Shown: positions 33,940 to 45,453 of the stretch, piece after piece
How the letters are laid out: each line of letters begins with the position of its first letter
Numbering within the stretch: the first letter of the stretch is position 1
From: Salvia splendens
Lineage: Eukaryota; Streptophyta; Magnoliopsida; Lamiales; Lamiaceae
NCBI RefSeq assembly: GCF_004379255.2
Contig: NC_056034.1
Span: 7,194,501-7,258,500 of the forward strand
Direction: 5' to 3'
DNA length: 64,000 bases
The notes under the pieces: model-generated
Seen by the model: the letters and a program-made list of their open reading frames with translations, nothing else
Told to the model about the DNA's origin: nothing
Databases searched by the model: none
Made by a program: the position numbers and the translations under genes

Positions 33940-35707
33940 GGAGAAGAAACAAAAAGATTAAAGAAATACTATGACTGTGCATGATGTTGATTTTGCTTGG
34001 TGATGTTGATAATTCAATATTTTTAAAATTGTAATAACTTAACACGTCGCCATCAATTTCGACTCATGGACAACTCAAGTCAGTAAGTAAGTTGCTTAGT
34101 ATATGAGTACTATAAATTAAAGAAACAAAGAAAAAGAAGATCGATTTTATCTGAAGAAATCAAGCCAAATTAATGCACCTAAAATGAACGTGGCACTACA
34201 TGTAATTTTTCATTAATTAAGAATAAAAAAAATTTGATTCGTGGAGGTTGGTGAAGTCACAGATTCAAGATTAATATGATATCAACCAAGATTAAGTCAT
34301 GTAATTATTAGAGATTCATAATGAATGAAAGGTAAACAAGTGATGTGTTAATTGGTTAGTAAAAGCCGTAAAGGTATTTTTTTTATCTTCACTAGATTGA
34401 AAAGAATCTACTACTGTAGTTCAAAAGGAATCATTGAAGTTTTCTTTATGGTGAAGGTATCTAATTCATATAGTATATGGTGACTTGGGATTTGGGCCTT
34501 CAAAAATGGAGTACTAAATTTGCTACAAATCTGCTTTTTCTGGTGAACCATATAAGCTTTTTTATTTTCATTCCATTTTAATTTTAGGAAACAGGTCCAT
34601 AAAACCATAAACTTTCATCTAAATTGTTATTTTCCAAAATATTGATAAATAATTAAAAATATCACAAATTTTACATTTAGTGTATTGTGTGGTATAATAT
34701 ATATCACATTTAAATTAGATATTTACAAGTAATAAAACGCATTAAAATCGTTATTAGTAATAATTCTTTCTACTTTTCTCTTTAACATTTTTAAAACATT
34801 AATGCAACCAGAATTTATAAATAAGGTTATATCGGACGAATGACTTTAAATTATTACTTTTGTTATGCTGAATTGACTAAGTACTCCTAATTTTAGACCA
34901 TTATACTTGTATTTTTATTTTGGAAAAGGGGTTCGAATTATAAATTGATATGTTTATCATTCATGTTTCCTGAATCTGATACAATTACGAAGTTCAGTAT
35001 TAATGCTAATTCATTACTAGACACGTGTAGTGCTATTTAATTACTTGACACATTTATGTTTTCTTTCGGTCGACGATGGTCTTCCTTCTTGCCCAGAAAA
35101 ATATAGATTTATTTTAAAACATAAGTAATACTTAGGTTAAAATGTTTAATTAATTCATTCAATAATATTTCAATGATCGTTCCAATCTGAATATTAGTAC
35201 TAGTATAAATTAGGTTCGTTCTCCATAGTAAAAAAAACTCACATTCGGTAAGACTCGAATGAAAAGCCTTTCACTAGATATGAATAGGCTCAGCAGAGCT
35301 CCAATAATGTAATAAAAATTCATGTTAGTGGGCACTTAGAATGGGACCTATTAGCAATTAATAGTGCATGTGTACATTCTATTTAGCACTTGACACCCCA
35401 ACTCCACTTTTGTATGTATGGGGTCCTAAAAGCATCATTATTATCCAATTATTTGGTGTCAAATGTCAATTCATCTTGTCCAACCAGGGCTTGACAAGTA
35501 TTTTAGTCTGTGTGTGTGTTATGATATATAGTATACGGTAAATGTAGTTCTTATAGTAGATTAGTAGTGATAAATTAATTGTACATGTGTACATACATAA
35601 ATTACGTTTGGAATATATAAAATTAAATCCAAAAAATACGTGCACATTCTATATTTCTTTCTTCTAGACTGCACGTGATAAAGATGCAAGTTCAAACTTC
35701 GAAGTAG
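33940..35707. other. AT-rich spacer without recognised gene
   Basis: No coding pattern, RNA gene or clear repeat was recognised. Confidence 0.5.
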
Positions 35708-35708
35708 T

Positions 35709-35762
<54 letters not shown>

Positions 35763-35781
35763 CATAATAATAATAATAATA
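35708..35781. repeat. TAA/AAT trinucleotide microsatellite
   Basis: A run of more than twenty taa units with one interruption directly abuts the following Stowaway. Confidence 0.92.
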
Positions 35782-36033
35782 CTCCCTCCATCCCTTAAAT
35801 TTTGTCACACTTTGACTGGGCACGGGTTTTAAGAAATGTACTAAAGTAAGTTGAAAAAGTTAGTGGAGAGTCGGTCCTACTTTTATATATTAATTTTATT
35901 ATAAAATGTGAGTTGAAATTGGTTTGTGGAATAGGGGGTCCACTACAAAAAATGGTAAAAAAGTGAAATGCGACAAATTTTATGGGATGAACGGAAATGG
36001 AAAAATGTGACAAAATTTAAGGGATTGAGGGAG
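35782..36033. mobile_element. Stowaway-type MITE
   Basis: The element is 252 bp. It starts ctccctccatccctta, ends with the complement (taagggattgagggag) and is flanked by TA. It is inserted at the end of the trinucleotide microsatellite. Confidence 0.85.
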
Positions 36034-36035
36034 TA

Positions 36036-37318
36036 ATAATTTTTTGCCATGAATTCGAATGTGCAGAGCAAACTAAATTTGGGAAGTATGGGTTACGATT
36101 CCACACGCACGTACACACGAAAAGGAAGTCAATTAGGAATTAGGATGTGATAATCTATTTTAAATTGATTGATGATGTATACAATTTCTATAGCAAAAAA
36201 TTGATTGTCATGATAAAGTTATACATAGACCCCAATTGTAAAACGATTGATTCAGTTTTTCATGTGCCAATCCTTGTTGTTTTGTCAAAAAAAAGAAGGG
36301 CATAGACAGCTAAATCGAGCAAATCGATTATTTATTTCCCTATAATAGAGTGCCTCAAAACATTAATTTAGACAATCTCGATATCGCAAGCCTAACAAAA
36401 AAGTTACTCGGTCAAATTTCATAATAAAAGCACACGCATTCTACATATTTTTTTCGTCTAATTTTTTTTGCTAAACCCTATTTAAGTCATATGTATCTCA
36501 ATTAAGAGTAGTTTGAGAAATTAGTTTCTTAATACTAGTAATATTCAACGAGACCACATAAGAGATTTATGTGAAGTGTACAAAAAAATGGTACAATAAA
36601 TTAAATTTATAAGGCATTATTAGTGTGATTCGAATTCATTACATTCTGACTAAATACTCATAGTAGTAGGCAATCAATCACACCCACACCCAAGAAGGTA
36701 GAAATGTAAGGGTAGAAAGGTAGGACCTTAGAGTTGAGTGTCATGAGAGGAAGAAAGCCTTATAATGCGTTAATGAACTATTATGAAATCTGGCATTTGT
36801 AGCTATGAGTAATATCAAGAATCTTACTATAGTTGCATAACTCCACCAATATAAAAACAATTTAGTTATGTTCATCAAAATCGAATTAATTGGCTAGTAT
36901 TAATGTTTCAATTGCAAAACTTTGACCAAGCACAATTCAAGAATTTTAGTGTAAATTAAAAAAGGATAAATGCTAACCATAAGATATAGTATACTTTTAA
37001 AAAAGTATTTGAAACATTTTGTTTTATTTCAGTGTTTGATGAATGAGTATGAGATTACTCCAAAAGACAAAGGGGAAAGGGATCGAATGAGTCTGTCATA
37101 TTATTGTCTTTTTACTAAGAAAATGTTAACTCCATTACTTTTACAAACTAACAATAATCTTTCAAATATTTTAATCGCGCATAAGGTCTATTTTTGTTTT
37201 AGTAAAAACCGCTCTATAGAACTTTCAATTTTTTTAACAAAATAGAACATTATATATAGGAGCTCAAAACAAGTTAGTAACATATTACTATATGATTATA
37301 AAAGTTCACTATTCCAAC
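36036..37318. other. AT-rich spacer without recognised gene
   Basis: No feature was recognised. The 91-codon open frame near 36970-37245 has no domain and no coding composition. Confidence 0.5.
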
Positions 37319-37850
37319 AACCAACGAAAGCCATCATTCAATTCATTATCTAAATCTCCATACCTATAGCTCCACTTCAAACAGACCAATAGATCCAACT
37401 CCTCACTCCCTGCCCCAAACTAATAAGGAAAAAAGAAGCATTTATAAACTTTAAGTCATGTGTTTTAGTGAGTATTTACAACCTCAGTGGATGAAATTAG
37501 GTGCTTTAATCTGCCTAAAATATTTGGTAAATTTAAGCTACAAATGAAATTTATAACTAACTATCCGCAAATTGGAAGTTCCATTTTGATAAGGTCTATT
37601 TTATACACATAAACATGGTGATTTTTGGTGAATTTCAATGCAACATATGCTTACTTTTAAATTATAAACCTAAATGGAAATACATGTGATCGCCTTCCAA
37701 TTTTATTACTTTTATCATTGTCTACTGTCCATTTTAAACTTTTTTATTCTAGTCATTTTTACCATTTAGTCGGATATTCAATTCACATATAGATGATTAG
37801 TGTGCATCTATGCAACTCAAAAACATATTTCACTGACAAACCTTGTTAGA
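37319..37850. repeat. Segmental duplication, copy related to 41434-42545
   Basis: From 'ccatcattcaattcat' through 'caacctcagtggatgaaatt' to 'aaaacatatttcac', this stretch matches 41455-42537 once the later MITE insertions there are ignored. It is non-coding. Confidence 0.8.
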
Positions 37851-37855
37851 TAGTA

Positions 37856-38066
37856 CTCTCTCCATGCTCGTCCCAACTAAGTTAGAGTCAAAACTTTTAA
37901 ACATATAGATTAAAAATTTGTGTTAAAAGTAGGAGAGAGGAATAAAGTAGAAGAGATATAAAGTAAAAGTGATTAAATGTTTTGTTTTGTCAAAAAAGAA
38001 AATGACTCAACTTAGTTTGGGTATCCCAAAAAGGAATACGACTCAACTTAGTTGGAGCGGATGGAG
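37856..38066. mobile_element. Stowaway-type MITE
   Basis: The element is 211 bp with ends ctctctccatgctcgtccca and the complement (gttggagcggatggag), flanked by TA. Confidence 0.7.
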
Positions 38067-38177
38067 TACTAGATAGTATATGTGAGTAAAGAAGAGCAAA
38101 CCTAGATTAAATAAAAAATTTATTAAAATAGAGATAATGAGTATAAAATTGAAGCTATAAATTACCATCAACCCTTT

Positions 38178-38560
38178 ATTAAAGGGTTAATAGTCATTTA
38201 AATCATGAACTCCGGTTAAATTCTAGTATGTCCCATTAACTTTGAAATATTAAATCACGAAGTTTTAATTTTTCTCAATTTTCCTATCTATGCACAAAAT
38301 GTCATCTTTTAACAATTTTCAAAATAGCATGTTTCATTAAGATAAGTATATTTTTTTACTTTTGTATTCTTTTATTTTCTCATTTATCTCCTTACTTTAA
38401 TAAAATATTATTGTTTTAACATCTTGAAAGTCAATTTGTGCATGAACAGGATAATTGAGGAAAAAATGAAACTTCGTTTAATATTCCAATTTTAAAGTTC
38501 ATGGGACAAACTAAAATTTAACGAATTTTCATAATTTAAATAGCTATGTCCCTTTAATAA
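38178..38560. mobile_element. MITE with long inverted repeats (possibly Mutator-like)
   Basis: The left arm (ttattaaagggttaatag, then tgtcccattaactttgaa) reappears inverted in the right arm (ttcaaagttcatggga-like, then cctttaataa). The arms are about 130 bp each and surround a short AT-rich centre. The long arms suggest a MULE-type MITE. The exact boundaries and duplication are not resolved. Confidence 0.55.
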
Positions 38561-38744
38561 AATAACCTAAAATTACGACAGAGGAAAAAAGGGGAATGGG
38601 CATAACTTTACTCTGGCCCAATGAACATTAGGAAAAACGACCGACTCACTTTTGATGATCTTCGTTTAAAAATGAACCAATTGCGACTCTCAATGAATAC
38701 ATATCCTGCTAATGCAATTAGCTATACAGATCACATCCAAATAC

Positions 38745-39125
38745 TAACTAATTTACAGTAATAACTAATAACTAGTATCAATTTTATATGTTAAATTTAC
38801 CGTAATAACTAATACCTAGTATTAATTTTGTATGTTAAAAATATCAACACAAAACATAAATTTATCAATATTCTTGTGGTGATAAATTTATGTCTTTGTG
38901 TTAATATTTAAATTTACATGTTATATTAATATAATTATGTTTTTGTGTTGATAATTTTAATACATAGAATTGAGAATTATTAAATTGGTATTACCTACCG
39001 CTGAGAATTATTAGTTATTACTGTAAATTGGTATTATTTTACTGTAAATTGGTATTACCTACCGCTGAGAATTATTAGTTATTACTGTAAATTGGTATTA
39101 TTAGTTATTACTGATATTACCTACC
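38745..39125. repeat. AT-rich inverted and tandem repeat region
   Basis: Units of 'gagaattattagttattactg' and 'taaattggtattacctaccg' are repeated directly at about 38970-39125. Inverted versions lie at 38750-38820, giving an internally expanded MITE-like palindrome. Confidence 0.55.
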
Positions 39126-39274
39126 GCGACCAGACAGATCTAAATTAATATCAAATAAATTTAGGCCATGTATCATACACTACATAATTAAACTTAAATA
39201 CATTGCAAAAGCCGAAACACGGCAACGCTTATTAAGCAATTAGCATCACCTATTCACAACAAATAAATTTAGGC

Positions 39275-39653
39275 CATGTCTCAGTTTGAGTGACAGCAAA
39301 AACTTATAATATGCAGAAGCAAGAGCTTATAAACAAGTTCATGGCTCAGGTATTATCAGCATTGGAGATATGCCTATGGCTACAGAATTTAATAAGTGAT
39401 GAAATGCAAATTTTAGACTCAAATAGGCGTTGGGCTGTCTGTTGTTTCGCAAATCATTCTAGCCACATTAATCTTTCTGTATTAATGCATTCGATTTTCT
39501 TCTTATCAGATACTTACTACATCTCTATATAATGTTTCTTGAAATTAGCAATACTTTCTCTTCTTGGATGAATGAAGCACTTTTGGACATGGTATAACTA
39601 AGTCATCATTAACTTGATGCATATTTTTTTAATATAGGAGTGGAATTTAAGGT
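39275..39653. repeat. Segmental duplication, copy related to 43835-44220
   Basis: The shared blocks run from 'ctcagtttga' through 'aacaagttcatgg', 'gcattcgattttcttctt' and 'aggagtggaatttaaggt'. The copy near 44 kb lacks the TRIM element that follows here, so it preserves the empty site. Confidence 0.85.
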
Positions 39654-41428
39654 TGTTAGGATCGTCGACTGCAACATTAGTTTGATATTGTCCGCTTTGG
39701 GTCAAGCCCGCACGGATTTGTTTTTGGGTCACTCCCAAAAGGCCTCAAACTAATTAGGGTTGGACAGGAATTATATACACCTTCCAACTTCCCTCACTCA
39801 TCCGATGTGGGTGGACAGGAATTATATACACCTAGGCATGCACAAGGGTCGAAAACCGCCGGTTCAGGGTCATGAACCGGCGGTTCAAGGGTCGGGGAAT
39901 GTATGAACCTGAACCGGCCCGCCTAGCTCCCGGCGGTTCCGGTTCCGGTTCAAAAAACCGGCGGGTTACGGGGCGGTTCAAAACCGCCGGTTTTCGGCTT
40001 GAACCGCCGGTTCCGGGCCGGTTCGACGGTTCGACGATTTTTTTTTTTTTTTTGCATTTTTCAACTTTTCAATTTTAATCAACTTACATTACACTTTTCA
40101 AGTTTGTTTTTTTATGAAATGTGAGTAAATAAAATTAAAAAAAATACGGATAAAGTTGCAATTTTATTGAAATTGCATGTTTACAAATTACACGTTACAA
40201 GTTACAACAATTACAAATTGAAAACATATGGCGGTCTCGAAGTCTTAAACAAAATTTAAATACAAATGAGACTACTAGTGAAGAACTAATTACAAATGAC
40301 AAGAAACGATGTTGAAGTTCTTAAACGTATAAGTGTATTATATATATACTCTTAACCGGCGAAGAAGATCTTTCTACATAACTAAATTAAGGACACCTTT
40401 AGCAATTCAACTTTAAATGTTGAGTTTCGTCTAACAATCAACAAATATAGTAGAATTGTCAAAAGTTTCCCTCATTTAGCCGTATAGAGAAATATACTTC
40501 ATCGACTAGAGTATATACAAATACAATTATGTAATTGTTTTTGCATATACAAAAACATATGGCGGTTCAACCCTAAACCGGCGGGTTGTCCACGGTTTCC
40601 GTCAGAAAACCGCCGGTTTCTGACCGAAAACCGGCGGTTTCTGACGGGTTTTGCAGGCCTACACACTGACCCTACGGCCTAGCCTCTGAAAAGTTGCCGG
40701 AACCGTCAGAAACCGGCTCCCGAACCGGCGGTTTACCCCTCAAACCGGCGGTTTACCCCGCGAACCGCCGGTTCCAACGGCTATACTAACCCCTACGCGA
40801 ACCCTACGAACCCCTAACCTACGAAACATTATTTAACCCTTTGAACCGGCGGTTCGAACCGCCGGTTCAGGTTCAATATATTGCCGAACCTGAACCGGCC
40901 CTTCCGACCCTTCAACCCTTCTGCCGGTTCAACCTGCCGGTTCCGGGCCCGGTTCCGGTTCATGAACCGGCGGGCCCGAACCGGCAGTTAACCGCCGGGC
41001 CGGGTCGGTTTGTGCATGCCTATATACACCTTCCAACTTCCCTCACTCATCCGATGTGGGATGGGTTTGTACCCCAACAAACCTCCCCTCAAACCGAGAC
41101 CACATCGGGAACGCAGTCGACACGAACATGGGTCGTTCCAGCCCTGGCCCCTAGGTCATCCTGGGCCCGACTCTAACCCGAGTCCTTCAGGGCCCGACCC
41201 TAACCGGGGCTCATCCAGGCACAACCCATAGCCACCTGGGCTCTGATACCACTTGTTAGGATCGTCGACTGCAACATTAGTTTGATATTGTCCGCTTTGG
41301 GTCAAGCCCACACGGATTTGTTTTTGGGACTCCCAAAAGGCCTCAAACTAATTAGGGTTGGACATGAATTATATACACCTTCCAACTTCCCTCACTCATC
41401 CGATGTGGGATGGGTTTGTACCCCAACA
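39654..41428 (-). mobile_element. TRIM retrotransposon with a nested hAT element
   Basis: Two LTRs of the same family lie at 39654-41079 (enlarged by a hAT insertion and a 51-bp duplication) and 41254-41428 (175 bp). On the minus strand each starts TGTTGGGGTACAAACC and ends in CCTAACA. A tRNA-Met primer-binding site (tggtatcagagccc on the minus strand, about 41238-41250) lies next to the right LTR, and a purine-rich tract (ggtttgaggggaggtt, about 41080-41095) lies next to the left LTR. The internal part is about 170 bp and non-coding. A perfect 5-bp target duplication AAGGT lies at 39649-39653 and 41429-41433. The features define a terminal-repeat retrotransposon in miniature, mobilised in trans. 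Confidence 0.92.
39833..41022. mobile_element. Non-autonomous hAT element with CCGGCGGTT arrays
   Basis: The terminal inverted repeats start TAGGCATGCACAA. A perfect 8-bp target duplication TATACACC lies at 39825-39832 and 41023-41030. The element is 1190 bp. Its subterminal regions are filled with gaaccggcggttc-like palindromes, and the AT-rich centre lacks coding sequence. It is inserted in the left LTR of the TRIM. Confidence 0.92.
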
Positions 41429-41433
41429 AAGGT

Positions 41434-42545
41434 GAGAAATGCCAAAAATAGATCCATCATTCAATTCATAATCTGCCTATGGCTCCACTTCAAATACACC
41501 AAAAATCCAACCCCTCTCCCTGCACCAAACTGAAAAGGAAAAAAAAGAAGCATTTCATAAACTTAAGCACGTGTTTTAGTGAGTAATTACAACCTCAGTG
41601 GATGAAATTAGGTGCTTAAATCTGCCTAAAATATTTGGTAATATTAAGCTACAAATGAAATTTATAACTAACTATCCGCAAATTAAGATGCTTGGTTAAA
41701 ACTGGAAGTTCCATTAGGCGCATAATATACACTTAAACTGGGTGATTATTGGTGAATTTCAACGCTTGGTATCATGGAATTGGACTTGCAAAAAAAATTA
41801 GTCTTTAATTCCAACTCCAATGTTTGATATAAAAAAAAAATAGATTTGAAATTGAATTACAATTCTAATTCTTCCTAATTTCCCAATTTTACAATATGAA
41901 TCTATAACAAAAGTAGATAATTGAAATTCCAAATAGTTTCAAAAAAATTCACACTATACACATTATATAATTTAGATTTATACCGACCAAAGAATTTAGA
42001 TATTTTCTTTAAATTCAATTCCATATATTCAAATTCCAATTTAATTTTAATTATGTGTACTGAACGGATCCTTAGTGTTTTTTTATCATTGTCTATTGTC
42101 CATTTTAAATTATTTGGGTAGGATATTCAGTACGCATAGGCCTTGTTCGGTTAGTTTAGATTAATAGTCTTGGGATATAGTACCATGGTTAATTAAAATT
42201 ATAAAGTTAATTTTAATAAAGACGAAAGAAATTCTTATGAATGATTAGGTGTTACTAAATTATGTGACTAATCAGTTTATGTATTAATTGTGGACAGCAA
42301 CTAAGAGAGAGAAGAGAGGAGTGATGAGATTAATTAATCGGAGGGTTGATGAAACTGTCTGCCTTAAACACTGAAAAATGCCACAATTGGGATGCGCTTG
42401 ACATGGGCCTTGTGGGCTGAGATTAAATTGGGTTGCAGCAACTGAAGTTGGTGACACACAATCTACTGATCTAGCCTAACCTACCAAACAGAACGCCTCC
42501 ACAGATGGTTAGCAACTTGAAAAACATATTTCACCGCCAGCCGAA
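41434..42545. repeat. Segmental duplication, continuation beyond the TRIM
   Basis: The start (gagaaatgccaaaaatag) matches 44205-44222, and the body from about 41455 matches 37319-37850. It is interrupted by AT-rich inserts, including a MITE at 42139-42497. It is non-coding. Confidence 0.8.
42139..42497. mobile_element. MITE with GGCCTTGTTCGG-type ends
   Basis: The left end ggccttgttcggttag is the imperfect complement of the right end ctaccaaacagaacgcc. The paralogous copy near 37.8 kb lacks the insert. The target duplication is unclear. Confidence 0.55.
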
Positions 42546-43300
42546 ATGTTTTTGTGTAAAGTAAAATTAGATGGATATAAAAAATTAATTAAAACCAAAT
42601 TATGGATTATATTTTAAATTGGCATCGATTTCGCTATTAAGGATTAAGGAGACAGCAAAGGTCCTTCGAAATTTTCCCCACAAATATAAGATATTCTAAA
42701 TCGTTCTTTAATTTTAACCAACCCACAATTGGTATTTGACAAAAAAAATCTAAAGCTAAGTTAAGAGGAACCAAAGAAGAAAATGGACTTAAATTCAGTC
42801 CTCATAAGGTATTAAGCATCTTTTATTCAACTTTCAGAATATCAAAGCCTATTTTCATCAAACAAATGTTTAAACTAGAATTGATGGGATGCACCATGCG
42901 TCCCAAAAGTGCAATGACATTCAATGTGGGATAAACTCACCAAAATAAAAATCTTATAACCTCGAACACTATATATGAAATATTATTTAACATTATTCGT
43001 ATCAAACATAAACCTCAATTAGCAAAATCCAATTCAAAGGTGGCCTAAGTCAACTTTACAGAATGGTTAAAAAAAAAGTGAACTGTGGAATGAACACACC
43101 ATAATTGTTGCTTGATTCTATAAAAAGTTTCTAAAAAAGGGTGAAGTTTTACATTTATATGGAAAATAAAAATAATTCACCCTAAAGCAATAGCTGTATT
43201 ATGGACATATTTCACAAAATTGCTTTACCAATATCAGATTGTTTCTGGGGGATCTCAAAACGAAAAAATATGATTGATAATAACGTTTAATAATAGAATT
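42546..43300. other. Spacer downstream of the U2 gene
   Basis: This is AT-rich sequence without a recognised gene. The bases next to 43300 should contain the U2 3'-end formation signal, but I see no clean 3' box. Confidence 0.45.
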
Positions 43301-43497
43301 GGTGGAGCGCGCCGGGCCTATGCAGTAGTGCAACACAAAGGCGACGCATGAAAGCCCAGATAGCAAGCTACCTTAACAGGCTTTCCCCCTCAAAAAATAA
43401 ATTTAATATCGTGTGAACCATTGGCACACATATCAGATATTAAACTGATAAGAACAGATACTACACTTGATCTTAGCCAAAAGGCCGAGAAAGGTAT
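43301..43497 (-). ncRNA. U2: U2 spliceosomal snRNA
   Basis: The minus strand from 43497 reads ATACCTTTCTCGGCCTTTTG, the invariant U2 5' end. The branch-site recognition segment GTAGTATC follows, then stem-loops IIa and IIb, and an Sm site (ATTTATTTTTTGAGG) near 43384-43398. Stem-loop III (AAAGCC ... GGGCTTT) and stem-loop IV with its loop TTGCACTACTG complete the RNA of about 197 nt. A USE and TATA box lie at the correct distance. U2 pairs with the intron branch site in the pre-spliceosome. Stem-loop IV, which binds U2A'/U2B'', has a U-U mismatch compared with the perfectly paired stem I recall for other plants. The 5' and Sm regions are intact, so the gene is probably expressed. The exact 3' end is estimated. 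Confidence 0.93.
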
Positions 43498-43522
43498 GAG
43501 TTTCTAAGCCCAAGGCCTTCTT

Positions 43523-43575
43523 GTTTTATAATCCTCTTCATCTGTAAAACTATAGTAGCCTATTCGATGTGGGAT
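43523..43575 (-). promoter_or_regulatory. U2 snRNA promoter: USE and TATA box
   Basis: On the minus strand the USE core ATCCCACATCG lies at 43565-43575 (-68 to -78) and TTATAAAAC at 43523-43531 (-26 to -34). Spacing is nearly the same as in the U4 gene in this window and is the RNA polymerase II type. Confidence 0.9.
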
Positions 43576-43834
43576 AATTCCAACAAACTCAAAACTCCAT
43601 CTTCGCGGTTCCCTTTTCTCTATTTATTTATTTATTTGTTCTGCTTTGTCGTGTCATTTTTTTGAGAAAGTTCACAAAACACTATCAAGGATTCAAGCAT
43701 AACTCTTGGGATTTCTTTTATCTGCTTCACAAGTCCTTTTGTTGTAGAAGGGACCTTCTTGGTCTGGATTCTTTTCAGTTAAGTTCATGGTTTGTACACT
43801 CTACTTGTTTGCAAACCAAGTTTCTCAGTTTGAC

Positions 43835-44222
43835 TGAAGCAAAAACAAATCTAATGATGAGATGCCAAAGGAAGAGCTTTTGAACAAGTTCATGGACCAT
43901 TAGAACACACAGCATGTGGCAACAAAATGTTATAAGTGAATGCAAATTTTTTAGAGTGACTTTGGTTAGGACCGACGGATAAATAAAACGTTCCAGTAGG
44001 CATTGGGCTGCCAGTTGTTTCGGAAATCATCTAGCCGCGATTAATCTTTCTCTGTCGATGCATTCGATTTTCTTCTTCTAAGACACATCTCTACAAAATG
44101 TTTCTTGATATTAACAATACTTATCTTGGATGAATGAAAAAGGACATGGTGTGATCTTTAACTTGATGTATATTTTTGAATATAGGAGTGCAATTTAAGG
44201 TGAGAAATGCCAAAAATAGGAT
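43835..44222. repeat. Segmental duplication with empty TRIM insertion site
   Basis: This is the paralogue of 39275-39653 joined to 41434 onward. The junction 'caatttaaggtgagaaatgcc' (about 44188-44210) is uninterrupted and shows AAGGT once, whereas the other copy has AAGGT twice around the TRIM. Confidence 0.88.
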
Positions 44223-44270
44223 CATTTTCAGAGTTGCGGAGACCTGGGCTTCTTTCTATACTGTCCATCA

Positions 44271-44841
44271 GAGCATCCACAATAGGAATAGCCCTGCAAT
44301 AGCCCAGCCATAGCCTAGCCACAAACTCCTCTTGCCGCATCATCAACACTAAAAATCCTCCTGCCACATCATAAATAGCCCAACCACATCAATAGTCACA
44401 TCACTAATAACAATTATATAAAAATGAAATAATTAACAATCACACAATATACGGAATTTAATTTACGAGACATATACGGGAAACATTAATAATACTATTA
44501 AAATTTTAAAAAGTACAATAATTTAAAAAAAGTACAATAATGACGTGTCCGAGGATAGAGAGAGTACTCGTTAAAACAAGTGGTGCGAATGAAAATGACG
44601 TGCAAGGCGCGTATATATAGTGTTTCGGAAAAAAAATCGCGCTAGGCGGTGCGCTAGGCGATCCGGACGCTGCAATAGCGCCGAGCGGATCGCCCAGCGC
44701 ACCGCCTAGCGCCACGGAACCGCCGAGCACTAGGCGGTTTTTAAATCCGGAAACCGCTAGGTGGTTGCAATAGATCTCCTTGCGCACCGCCTAGCGCCGG
44801 CGCTCGGCTAAGCGGTGCGCTAGGCGCTATTGTGGATGCTC
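44271..44841. mobile_element. PIF/Harbinger-type MITE
   Basis: The terminal inverted repeats are gagcatccacaatag at both ends, and a TCA target duplication lies at 44268-44270 and 44842-44844. The element is 571 bp. An internal segment (cattttcattcgcaccac on the minus strand) matches the promoter region of the coding Harbinger elements at 53244 and 56342, so this looks like their deletion derivative. Confidence 0.82.
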
Positions 44842-44844
44842 TCA

Positions 44845-45436
44845 GTATGGAGGAAACTATCGCTGATTTGGCATTTGGATTTATCATTTATTTCTTCCTC
44901 ACTTTCGAATTCCACCTAAATATTTAGTTTTATAAGTACTTACTTTTTATAGCCGCATATATATCATTTGTATGACAATGAAATTTCAATTAATCAAATG
45001 AGCTCTGCATATACCCCATACTCCATAGTGAGCTATGTATCGACGGTTGTCGTTTAACTGTTACTGTGTATTAATTAGTGCAGGCACTGCTGTTCTTGTA
45101 GTGTGGTCGACAAGTTTATTGGTTCTAAATATCAAATGCAAATTTCTGTAAATGATAATTGTGATTCAATAAGTTGAGCTTTTGCAGTGATTTTCAGATT
45201 TATGAAATATGGGAGTTGGGTATGACTGAGTCTGAGTGGACTGAATAAAATGTCTGTTAATCTTTGTTAGAAAGGACTACGGTTACTTATTAAATTTTAA
45301 ATGAGCTTTTAGGTTGAGTATAATTATTTGACCTTGAAAAAAAACCTAAAATCCTACTACTTTCTAGCAAAAAAAAGTACTCCCTCTTCTATATGCCAAA
45401 AGTTGGCAGTATTACTATGACACAAACTTTAATAGA
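44845..45436. other. Spacer without recognised gene
   Basis: This is AT-rich intergenic sequence; no feature was recognised. Confidence 0.5.
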
Positions 45437-45453
45437 GCGTAAGGTAGATATGT

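Noticed and set aside
40841..41231. Pro/Arg-rich open frames of 73-111 codons
   Set aside because: They cross hAT subterminal palindromes and TRIM sequence and are not coding.
42920..42940. Another USE-like motif (ATCCCACATTG on the minus strand)
   Set aside because: It differs from the core in one position, has no TATA at the required distance and no snRNA follows.
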